From assembly GCA_002393195.1 (NCBI GenBank), contig DGIK01000210.1, positions 41,426 to 105,425 on the forward strand: 64,000 nucleotides of DNA. Direction: 5' to 3'. Below are positions 35,745-43,028 of the stretch, piece after piece. This DNA is from Bacteroidales bacterium UBA3824. GTDB taxonomy: Bacteria > Bacteroidota > Bacteroidia > Bacteroidales > UBA3824. The translations under genes were made by a program, and so were the position numbers. Positions within the stretch are counted from its first letter, which is position 1; each line of letters begins with the position of its first letter. A model generated the notes under the pieces. That model did not search any database. It was not told the origin of the DNA and saw only the letters and a list, made by a program, of their open reading frames with translations.

Positions 35745-37433
35745 TTACTTGGAAATTTTCATACTTACCACAGTAACATTAGCCCAATTAGCACCCTTGA
35801 TTGCGTGGAGATGCGCATAACCCTTGTCCGCAACAATCTTTGCGAGATCGATGGTATATGTTTTTGTACCGTCGCCATTGTCAACTACAGTCTCGTATGC
35901 GGCGGTTTGGTCGGCATCATTAGGAATTGCAATCAAGTGGTCAGGAGCCTGACCTTCTGCAACGTCACGGTTGAGCATGAAACGAGGTTCGCCCTCGGAC
36001 GCAACTACTACCAGTGTTTTGTAAGCAGAAAGATCAATGTAGTTGTTCACACTGGGATCACCATAAGGCTGACCAGTAGACTCTCCAACAACCAATTCGC
36101 AAGCAGCAGCTTCTACGATTTCGCCATTTACCCAATCTGTCCAAGAGCTGAATCCATCAGTGGTGAGATCACGCTCGCTCTTCTCCCAAACGGCGTATAG
36201 CGTAGCAGCAGCATCTGCTGTGAACGAGGCAACAACTTCGCCACCTTTCTCTGTCGCCCAGCCAGTCAAGATGTAGCCAGGTCTGGTGGGAGTCAAAGAA
36301 GTAAGGTCAACTGCTTTTCCCTTCTCTACTTGAACAGCAGTCTTCACACCTTCTTCCACTGTGCCACCCTCAAGTTCGAAGGTGATCTTTACCTTTGCAA
36401 CGCCTACTGCAGCGGAACCGACGTCCTTGGTAACTTTCATGCTATTAACTGTAACATTAGCCCAGTTAGCACCCTTGATTGCGTGGAGATGTGCATAGCC
36501 CTTTTCATCAACAATCTTTGCGAGATCGACGGTGTATGTTTTTGTACCGTCGCCATTGTCAACTACTGTCTCGTATGCGGCAGTTTGGTCGGGATCATTA
36601 GGAATTGCAATCAAGTGCTCCGGAGCCTGACCTTCTGCGACGTCACGGTTGAGCATAAAACGAGGTTCACCCTCGGATACTACCAATACCAGCGACTTGT
36701 AGGCAGAAAGATCTATGTAGTTGTTCACACTGCCATCACCATAAGGCAGACCAGTAGACTCGCCAACAACCAAATCGCAATGGGCCGCTTCCTTGATTTC
36801 GCCATTTACCCAATCCGTCCATACGCTGAATCCGTCGCCAGTGAGATCCCATTCATTCTGCTCCCAAACGGCGTAGAGCGTAGCAGCGGCGGTTGCCGTG
36901 AACTCGGTAATCACTTCACCACCTTTCTCTGTTGCCCAGCCCTTGAATGCAAAGCCGCTCTTTGTAGGTGCCATTGACGCAAGGTCAACATCATCATCCT
37001 TCTCTACTTCGATAGTGGTCTTTACACCATCAGCTACTCTGCCGCCATCGAGGTCAAATGTGATTTGTATGTTGGTGTTATCTGCCGCCGGATCCTTCCA
37101 AATAGCGTAAAGGGTCTGGTCGCCTTTGATTGCCAATTCGTTGTATTCCAACTTGTCCTTGGAGGTTGACCAACCTCCAAACACCATGCCGCTTGGGGGT
37201 GTGAGCGCACTGCCGTCAGGCAGCAAAATTCTCTCGCCAATCTTGAATGTAGTGGGGTCCACCGTACCCGTGCCGCCATTGACGTCGTAAGTGATTGTGT
37301 ACTCAGGCACATCGTTTTTTTTGGTGACCACTTCGTCGTCGTCATCTTCACCGCAGGATGTCGCTACAAATGAGAACGACAACATCCCTGCAACCAAAAG
37401 CAAAGACGACACTCTGAAAAATCTTCTCTTCAT
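35745..37433 (-). CDS. Lipoprotein with three InlB B-repeat-like domains and two copies of a beta-sandwich module
   Basis: 562 residues; lipoprotein signal with FVATSCGEDDDDE. Three Listeria-Bacteroides (InlB B / flg_new) repeats are seen, marked by ITYDVNGGTG...GWST...LYAIW, ITFDLDGG...GWATEKGGEV...LYAVW, and ITFELEGG...GWATEKGGEV...LYAVW. Each of the last two is followed by a module of about 140 residues (DWVNGEI, YGD.SVNNYIDLSAYK, EGEPRFMLNRDVAEGQAP, AHLHAIKGANWANVTV) that resembles a carbohydrate-binding beta-sandwich. The repeat-plus-module unit is duplicated in tandem with a 678-bp period. Surface-exposed adhesin or glycan binder is inferred. Confidence 0.85.
   Translation of the reverse strand: MKRRFFRVSSLLLVAGMLSFSFVATSCGEDDDDEVVTKKNDVPEYTITYDVNGGTGTVDPTTFKIGERILLPDGSALTPPSGMVFGGWSTSKDKLEYNELAIKGDQTLYAIWKDPAADNTNIQITFDLDGGRVADGVKTTIEVEKDDDVDLASMAPTKSGFAFKGWATEKGGEVITEFTATAAATLYAVWEQNEWDLTGDGFSVWTDWVNGEIKEAAHCDLVVGESTGLPYGDGSVNNYIDLSAYKSLVLVVSEGEPRFMLNRDVAEGQAPEHLIAIPNDPDQTAAYETVVDNGDGTKTYTVDLAKIVDEKGYAHLHAIKGANWANVTVNSMKVTKDVGSAAVGVAKVKITFELEGGTVEEGVKTAVQVEKGKAVDLTSLTPTRPGYILTGWATEKGGEVVASFTADAAATLYAVWEKSERDLTTDGFSSWTDWVNGEIVEAAACELVVGESTGQPYGDPSVNNYIDLSAYKTLVVVASEGEPRFMLNRDVAEGQAPDHLIAIPNDADQTAAYETVVDNGDGTKTYTIDLAKIVADKGYAHLHAIKGANWANVTVVSMKISK
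35748..37066 (-). repeat. 678-bp tandem duplication inside the lipoprotein gene
   Basis: Copies at about 36426-37066 and 35748-36388 align in frame with a 678-bp (226-codon) offset; for example GCGTGGAGATG occurs at 35803 and 36481. Most differences are third-position or conservative, so the duplication is recent or kept alike by recombination. Confidence 0.8.
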
Positions 37434-37487
37434 AATGCGTAATTTGTTTTCTTATTGTTAGTAGTGTTATTAATTGTAATTACGCGC

Positions 37488-37519
37488 CAAATTTATAATG
37501 ACTTTTTTAAATTTCCAAA
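37488..37519 (-). promoter_or_regulatory. Promoter of the InlB-repeat lipoprotein
   Basis: TAAATTTG (37495-37488) and TTTG (37519-37516), 20 nt apart on the minus strand; 54 nt before the ATG at 37433. Confidence 0.6.
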
Positions 37520-37609
37520 AAAAAACGCAACTATTTTTAAATTATTTTTACATTTCCTTAACATACTGACTACAATCAGATTACAACCACATTGCAAAAA
37601 CACAGATTT

Positions 37610-39292
37610 TTACTCCCCACCTGCATAATTGCTTGCCTGAACTACATTGATTACATAGTCGCCGAGGTGTTCGCACTCGTTGATGAAATCCATGTACGAC
37701 ACGCAAAGCTCATAACTGTACTTATTTTCGTCGATGTCTTTGATACTGTGCTCCTTGAGCATCTTGCGGTAAGTGTTGATGTCCTTCTCAATATCGTAGG
37801 CGGTGGTCAGGTCAAATTTCTTGTCGGTATTGTTGAGCATGTATATCATATTGTCCAACGCCTTGTCCACGTATCCTACCATCTTGTTGATGTTGCTCTG
37901 CTGCTCCGGCGTATATTCGAGTTTCTTTTCGCGCTTGTGTTCGAGTGTGCGTCCGAGGTTGTTGCACGAATCGCCAATACTCTCAAGCTCCGATACAAGT
38001 TTGAGCATCTTGAGCATCTTGCGCTTGGATTCCTTGGTGAGGCCGCCAGCCTCCATCACCTTATTAATATAGCTTGCAATCTCCAACTCCATCTTGTCGG
38101 TGATGCCCTCGTACTTATTTACGCGCTCGTATTCTTTGCTAAACTCTGCTTCCTTGTCGGTGGCAAGCATAGTTTTCACCATGCCAAACATCTTCTTGCA
38201 ACGCTCGCCAAAGGTGATGATTTCATTTTGCACCTCGCCAATGGCAACCTCAGAAACCGTGCTGATAGTACCTGTCGGGATGAATTTGAGGCGGAAGTCG
38301 TCCTCGTCCTCCGTGGCAGGCACAAGGCGATACACTATCTGCTCTATCTGCGGCACAAACCACACGAGCAGCAGAGTATTGAAGGTATTGAAGGCTGTAT
38401 GGAACATCGAGAGTTTAAATTTGGGATTGCCGTCAGAATGAAGCACCTCGGCAACAAACCACTCCACGGCGTCGCACGCCCAATATATCACGGGCAATAT
38501 GATGACAACGCCAATCACATTGAAGAGCATGTGAGCCATAGCCGCACGCCGCGACATCCTGTTGCCGGTCATGGAGCCGAGCAGAGCCGTAGCCGTAGTA
38601 CCGATATTTTGACCCATCGCCAACGCCGAAGCCTGATAGAATCCAAATCCGGGGATGTTCATACCAAAGAGCATCAATGTAATCGCCATCGTTGCCGCCG
38701 ACGACTGCACCACAGCCGTAATCACCGCGCCCACAACTACAAAGAGGAGTATGGCGTAGTATCTATCGCAATCGATGTTGCTTAGGAGGTTGGCTACGTG
38801 AGTATTGAGATTGAGGGCATCGGCGGCGTCCTGCAAGTACGCAAGACCGAGAAAGAGGAGCGAGAAGCCCATAATGGTCTGGGACACTATCTTGATTTTG
38901 CTGCGCTTGATAAAGAAGGCTGGCAGACAGAATGTTAGCAACGGCAACGCAAATTTGGCGATGTCCATCTCCCCCACCACAGAGATTATCCACACCGTGG
39001 CGGTGGTGCCTATATTGGCGCCCATAATGACACCGATGCTCTGCCGCAGGGTCATCACGCCCGACGTAACAAGCCCCACCACTATCACCGTAGTAGCCGA
39101 GCTCGACTGCAACATTACCGTAACCACGACACCAGTCAGGATGCCCATTATCCGGTGCTTGGTCATTACAGAAAGGATTTTGCCGAGCCTTTCGCCGGCA
39201 AATTTCTCGAGTCCGCTGCTCATCTGCGACATACCGAAGAGAAACATCGCTATCGCGCCGCATACGGTCAGCAGATTGATTAGAGTGTCCAT
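37610..39292 (-). CDS. Na+/phosphate cotransporter family protein with PhoU-like C-terminal domain
   Basis: 560 residues from the ATG at 39292 (MDTLINLL). The membrane part (about 1-310) has the duplicated Na_Pi_cotrans motifs: GLEKFAGERLGKILS, LQSSSATTVIVVGLV, GANIGTTAT and the second-half counterparts VVQSSAATMAITL, GQNIGTTATALLG. The C-terminal 200 residues are helical and PhoU-like (ELESIGDSCNNLG, ECEHLGDYVINV). It likely takes up phosphate driven by sodium. The frame is open to 39355, but a promoter at 39325-39356 lies in that extension, favouring 39292. Confidence 0.93.
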   Translation of the reverse strand: MDTLINLLTVCGAIAMFLFGMSQMSSGLEKFAGERLGKILSVMTKHRIMGILTGVVVTVMLQSSSATTVIVVGLVTSGVMTLRQSIGVIMGANIGTTATVWIISVVGEMDIAKFALPLLTFCLPAFFIKRSKIKIVSQTIMGFSLLFLGLAYLQDAADALNLNTHVANLLSNIDCDRYYAILLFVVVGAVITAVVQSSAATMAITLMLFGMNIPGFGFYQASALAMGQNIGTTATALLGSMTGNRMSRRAAMAHMLFNVIGVVIILPVIYWACDAVEWFVAEVLHSDGNPKFKLSMFHTAFNTFNTLLLVWFVPQIEQIVYRLVPATEDEDDFRLKFIPTGTISTVSEVAIGEVQNEIITFGERCKKMFGMVKTMLATDKEAEFSKEYERVNKYEGITDKMELEIASYINKVMEAGGLTKESKRKMLKMLKLVSELESIGDSCNNLGRTLEHKREKKLEYTPEQQSNINKMVGYVDKALDNMIYMLNNTDKKFDLTTAYDIEKDINTYRKMLKEHSIKDIDENKYSYELCVSYMDFINECEHLGDYVINVVQASNYAGGE

Positions 39293-39324
39293 TGATTCAT
39301 TAAGGATGTGTTTATTTTCGGGTA

Positions 39325-39356
39325 CAAAAATATTACATTGTCGCGACATTATCAAA
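39325..39356 (-). promoter_or_regulatory. Promoter of the Na/Pi cotransporter
   Basis: TATTTTTG (39332-39325) and TTTG (39356-39353) on the minus strand, 20 nt apart, 32 nt before the ATG. Confidence 0.6.
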
Positions 39357-39418
39357 ATTTATATCGCAAAATTGTTTTTTTTAACTATAAAATAAGATGA
39401 TGTTTCAATAATAACGTT

Positions 39419-39426
39419 TAATTTTG
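39419..39426 (+). promoter_or_regulatory. Possible -7 box of the DUF5686 gene
   Basis: TAATTTTG fits TAnnTTTG but no good -33 is present. The interspersed repeat at 39461-39568 lies between it and the ATG, giving a 5' leader of about 160 nt if the box is used. Confidence 0.35.
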
Positions 39427-39460
39427 CACCGAAATTTAACATCTCTCACGGTCAATATCT

Positions 39461-39568
39461 CTCACGGAGACACGGAGTACACGGAGAATAATAAAAAAAA
39501 TTAAGGCTCACAGAGGCACGGAGCACACGGAGAATAATACCACCCTCCTCTCCGTGCCTCCGTGAGAG
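39461..39568. repeat. CACGGAG-type interspersed repeat with inverted copy
   Basis: Two direct copies (39461-39493 and 39507-39539) of a 33-nt unit built from CACGGAG words and ending CACGGAGAATAATA are followed by an inverted segment CTCTCCGTGCCTCCGTGAGAG-type at 39548-39568, which can fold back on the second copy. The word family GAGGCACGGAG is known from intergenic repeats in many environmental bacteria. Confidence 0.75.
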
Positions 39569-39592
39569 ACAACTACTAAAACCAGAAGAAAA

Positions 39593-42049
39593 ATGAAATA
39601 TTTATTTGCTTTTGTTACAACGATTTTAATGACCCTCAGCGTGGCGCAGGCGCAGACCAAGGTGCGCGGCACTGTTACCGACGGGGAGACCGGCGAGCCT
39701 CTGCCTTTCGTCAACATCGTATTCAAGGGCACTACCATCGGCACCATCTCCGACGTGGACGGCAATTTCTTTATCCAAGCGCACGTGGACAGCGACACTT
39801 TGGAATTTTCGATGATGGGATACACACCTTATTTTTATAAGGTGAACAAGGAGTCTTTTCAGGAAATCAACGTGGTGCTCGACGCCGACAATTACGAGCT
39901 CGGCGAGATTGTGGTGCACCCCGGCGAAAACCCCGCGTGGCGCATCATGCGCAATGTAGCCGCCAACCGCAAGAAAAACGACCCCGACCGCTTAGATTCT
40001 TACAAATTTGAGGTATATAACAAGATGGAAGTTGACATCAACAACATCCACGGCGACTTCACCGACAGGGGCATACTGCGCAATTTTAGTTTCATCATGA
40101 ACTACGCCGACACATCAGCCGAGACGGGCAAAGTATTTCTGCCGGTAATGATTACCGAATCGCTCTCCGACGTGTCCTACCGCAAAAGCCCACAGCGCAA
40201 GAAGGAAGTAATCAAGGCGTCCAAAATATCCGGCGTGGAGAATGAGAGCGTTTCGCAGTACACGGGTCAGATGTACATAAACGCCAACATCTACAAAAAT
40301 TACATCCCCGCTTTCGGACACGAATTTGTATCGCCCGTAGCCGATTTTTGGAAGGCCAACTACAAATTCTACCTCCTCGACAGCGCATATCAAGACGGAC
40401 ATTATCTCTACCACATCTCATTCCGACCCAAGCACAAGCAGACTTTCACTTTTAGCGGCGATATGTGGATAGCCGACACCACTTGGGCTGTCAAAAAGGT
40501 GCAGGCGAAGATGGCTACTGATGTCAATATCAATTACATCAACAATTACATCATCACCCAAGAATACGATTATGTAGATTCCACGTGGTTTCTCACCAAG
40601 GAGGAGATGTTTATGGACATCAATTTCACCGATTCTACGATGGGATTTTTCGGGCGCAAGACTATGACGCGCCGCAATGTGGAAATCAACCCCACTTTCA
40701 CCGACAATACTTTCTCGCAAGTGGCTGTTGAAGAGACTATTGTGGAGGACGGCGCAAATCAGAAGGACGACAGTTATTGGGCAGAATCGCGACACGAAAG
40801 CCTCACCGAAAAGGAGAGCAACATCTATCAAATGGTGGATTCCATAAAAGAAGTGCCGGCCTTTAAGACCATCACAAACACCGTGGAGATGTTTATCAGC
40901 GGATATTATAAGGTGAAATGGTGGAAAATTGGCCCCTATTTCAAATTCCTTAGTCACAATGAGATAGAAGGCTGGCGAGTAAGGTTTGGCGGCAGGACGA
41001 GCAACGAATTTAGCACCAACCTGATGCTCTCGGCATACGGCGCATACGGATTCAAGGACGAAAAATTCAAGTACGGACTCGGTATGCTGTACCTATTCAA
41101 CAAGAATCCCCGGCGCGGCGTATCTGTGGACGTAAAGCACGACTACGAAAAACTCGGTCAGAGCATCAACGCCCTCACCGAAGACAACATCATGTCAACC
41201 ATCCTCGCCCGCACCAAAAACATCCACCTCCTGCTCGTGGACGAAGTGAAGGGCGAATACGAACACGAATATTTCAACGGATTCAGCAACACAATCGGCG
41301 CAAAATACAAGAACATCACGCCTACCAAATACATTCCGTTCCGCAATGCATCCCTCGACCACGACTATCAAAACCTCGAATCTTACGAAATGTCGTACAA
41401 CCTGCATTTCTGTTACAACGAGAAGTTTGTATCGGGCGAATTTACGAGGGTAAGCATGGGCAGCAGCTTCCCCGAACTGGACCTCGAACTCACCGCCGGC
41501 ATCTGGAACGACCGTGGCAACTTCAAGAATTACTACCGCGCAATCGCAATGATTTCGCAAAAGGTATCACTTGGACCGCTCGGCAAGACGCGCTACATAT
41601 TGGAAGGCGGCAAGGTGTATGGCAACGTGCCTTTCCCGCTCCTGAAACTCCACGAGGGCAATGAGACCTACGCCTTCGACAAGTACGCCTTCAATATGAT
41701 GAACCTCTATGAATTTGCCTCCGATACCTACGCGAGCGTAACGGCGGAGCATCATTTCAATGGTTTCTTCTTCAATAGATTGCCGCTGCTGCGCAAATTG
41801 AAGTGGCGCGAGATAATCTATGGCAAGGGGCTCGTCGGCGACATCAGCAACCGCAACTGCCGTCAAAACGCAATAATGGACTTCCCCTCAACCCTCGGCG
41901 ACGTCAATAAGCCCTACTTTGAGGCTGGCGTCGGCATCGAAAACATATTCCGCTTCTTCCGCGTGGACGGCGTATGGAGGCTCTCGCATTTGGACAAACC
42001 TGGCGTTTCCAAATTTGCAGTGTTAGTAAAGATGCAGGTGATATTGTAA
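39593..42049 (+). CDS. DUF5686 family outer-membrane protein with CarboxypepD_reg-like N-terminus
   Basis: 818 residues; signal peptide cleaved near AQA (residue 20). CarboxypepD_reg-like domain at about 22-105 (FKGTTIGTISDVDGNFFI, MMGYTPYFYKV). The next region (NPAWRIMRNVAANRKKNDPD, YKFEVYNKMEVDI) is the DUF5686 hallmark; beta-barrel-like strands fill the C-terminal half, ending FAVLVKMQVIL. Outer-membrane location is inferred; function unknown. Its leader contains the CACGGAG repeat. Confidence 0.88.
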   Translation: MKYLFAFVTTILMTLSVAQAQTKVRGTVTDGETGEPLPFVNIVFKGTTIGTISDVDGNFFIQAHVDSDTLEFSMMGYTPYFYKVNKESFQEINVVLDADNYELGEIVVHPGENPAWRIMRNVAANRKKNDPDRLDSYKFEVYNKMEVDINNIHGDFTDRGILRNFSFIMNYADTSAETGKVFLPVMITESLSDVSYRKSPQRKKEVIKASKISGVENESVSQYTGQMYINANIYKNYIPAFGHEFVSPVADFWKANYKFYLLDSAYQDGHYLYHISFRPKHKQTFTFSGDMWIADTTWAVKKVQAKMATDVNINYINNYIITQEYDYVDSTWFLTKEEMFMDINFTDSTMGFFGRKTMTRRNVEINPTFTDNTFSQVAVEETIVEDGANQKDDSYWAESRHESLTEKESNIYQMVDSIKEVPAFKTITNTVEMFISGYYKVKWWKIGPYFKFLSHNEIEGWRVRFGGRTSNEFSTNLMLSAYGAYGFKDEKFKYGLGMLYLFNKNPRRGVSVDVKHDYEKLGQSINALTEDNIMSTILARTKNIHLLLVDEVKGEYEHEYFNGFSNTIGAKYKNITPTKYIPFRNASLDHDYQNLESYEMSYNLHFCYNEKFVSGEFTRVSMGSSFPELDLELTAGIWNDRGNFKNYYRAIAMISQKVSLGPLGKTRYILEGGKVYGNVPFPLLKLHEGNETYAFDKYAFNMMNLYEFASDTYASVTAEHHFNGFFFNRLPLLRKLKWREIIYGKGLVGDISNRNCRQNAIMDFPSTLGDVNKPYFEAGVGIENIFRFFRVDGVWRLSHLDKPGVSKFAVLVKMQVIL

Positions 42050-42073
42050 TTATTATATGAATAATACAACCCG

Positions 42074-42295
42074 CTACAACCTTTCGATTTCGTCGGGCGA
42101 GAGTTTTGTGAGATTTACGATTTGTGCGGTTGACATCCCCATAGCCTTGGCTTTGATGGCAATTTCACGCATTGCATCGTTTCGACCTTCCGCTCGACCT
42201 TGTTCTATGCCGGCTTCAAGTCCACGTTTTTCCGCACCAAGAATGTGATATTGTATTTTTTGTAAAAAAAACATCAATAACTTTTTTAATTTCAA
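42074..42295 (-). pseudogene. C-terminal remnant of an Rpn-family (PD-(D/E)XK) nuclease gene
   Basis: A 73-codon frame opening with TTG (first ATG at residue 8, 42274) encodes only the typical C-terminal tail of Rpn/putative-transposase nucleases: EKRGLEAGIEQGRAEGRND, then AIKAKAMGMSTAQIVNLTKL and SPDEIERL. No nuclease domain precedes it; the toxin promoter lies directly upstream. Most simply a decayed fragment. Since the tails of Rpn genes can be expressed on their own as small proteins, expression of this piece cannot be excluded. Confidence 0.65.
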
Positions 42296-42304
42296 AAACT
42301 ATCA

Positions 42305-42312
42305 TATCTTTG
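42305..42312 (+). promoter_or_regulatory. -7 box of the RelE/HigB-XRE operon
   Basis: TATCTTTG, a consensus -7, 20 nt before the ATG at 42333. No clear -33 element. Confidence 0.5.
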
Positions 42313-42332
42313 AACCGTAAAAAAACGGAATC

Positions 42333-42686
42333 ATGGAGAAAATGAAACCAAGGTTTGATGTAATGTTATTGCCAGAAGCGGAAGAATTTATTCTTTCGTT
42401 GGATATAAAAGTCCAAAAAAAGATAACTTACAACATCACCAAAGCAACATACATAACAGACAATGAACTCCTAAAAAAAATGGAAGGGTCTGATATTTGG
42501 GAGTTTAGGACTCTGTATAATGGCATTTGTTACAGGCTTTTGGCGTTTTGGGACAACGACGCCAAAAGCCTAATAGTAGCAACACATGGCTTTATAAAAA
42601 AGACTGACAAAACACCCAAAAATGAAATAGAAAGGGCGGAAAGCATTAGAAAACAATATTTCAACGACAAAAAAGACAACAAATGA
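42333..42686 (+). CDS. Type II toxin, RelE/HigB (Gp49-like) family
   Basis: 117 residues. DIWEFRTLYNGICYRLLAFW and IVATHGFIKKTDKTPKNEIE are the hallmarks of phage-derived Gp49/HigB-type mRNA interferases that cut mRNA at the ribosome. The stop overlaps the start of an XRE antitoxin gene by 4 nt (toxin-first order, as in higBA). Members of this family are self-regulated by the antitoxin; the -7 box at 42305 would be under its control. Confidence 0.9.
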   Translation: MEKMKPRFDVMLLPEAEEFILSLDIKVQKKITYNITKATYITDNELLKKMEGSDIWEFRTLYNGICYRLLAFWDNDAKSLIVATHGFIKKTDKTPKNEIERAESIRKQYFNDKKDNK

Positions 42687-42988
42687 AAGCAATTACTCTG
42701 GACGAATTAACAGATAAAGTTTACGGCAAAAAAGGAACTCCCGAACGCGACGAATACGACCGCGAGGTTGAACTGTTTGTAATCGGCGAGACCATCAAAC
42801 AAGCCCGCGAATCCAAGTCGCTATCACAAGAGAAACTTGGAGAAATGGTCGGTTTGAAAAAATCGAGCATTTCAAACATAGAAAAAGGCAAAAACCTCAG
42901 TTTCGATGCATTCCTGAGAATTTTCAAGGCTATGGGAATCTCAGTAAAAATGCAGTTAGAAAACATTGGCGAAATGTCGCTTTGCTAA
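42683..42988 (+). CDS. XRE-family antitoxin (HigA-like)
   Basis: 101 residues. A helix-turn-helix spans about 38-92: IKQARESKSLSQEKLGEMVG, LKKSSISNIEKGKNLSFDAF. It overlaps the toxin gene by 4 nt, so antitoxin production is coupled to toxin translation. It probably binds the toxin and represses the operon. The subtilase gene begins 40 nt downstream on the same strand without an evident promoter, so read-through is possible. Confidence 0.9.
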   Translation: MKAITLDELTDKVYGKKGTPERDEYDREVELFVIGETIKQARESKSLSQEKLGEMVGLKKSSISNIEKGKNLSFDAFLRIFKAMGISVKMQLENIGEMSLC

Positions 42989-43028
42989 TGCCACGTAACA
43001 AGATTTTATAACATTTCATACGACCATT

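Noticed and set aside
39461..39568. CRISPR array from the CACGGAG direct repeats
   Set aside because: Only two direct copies with a 13-nt separation, plus an inverted copy; no spacer-repeat regularity and no cas genes.
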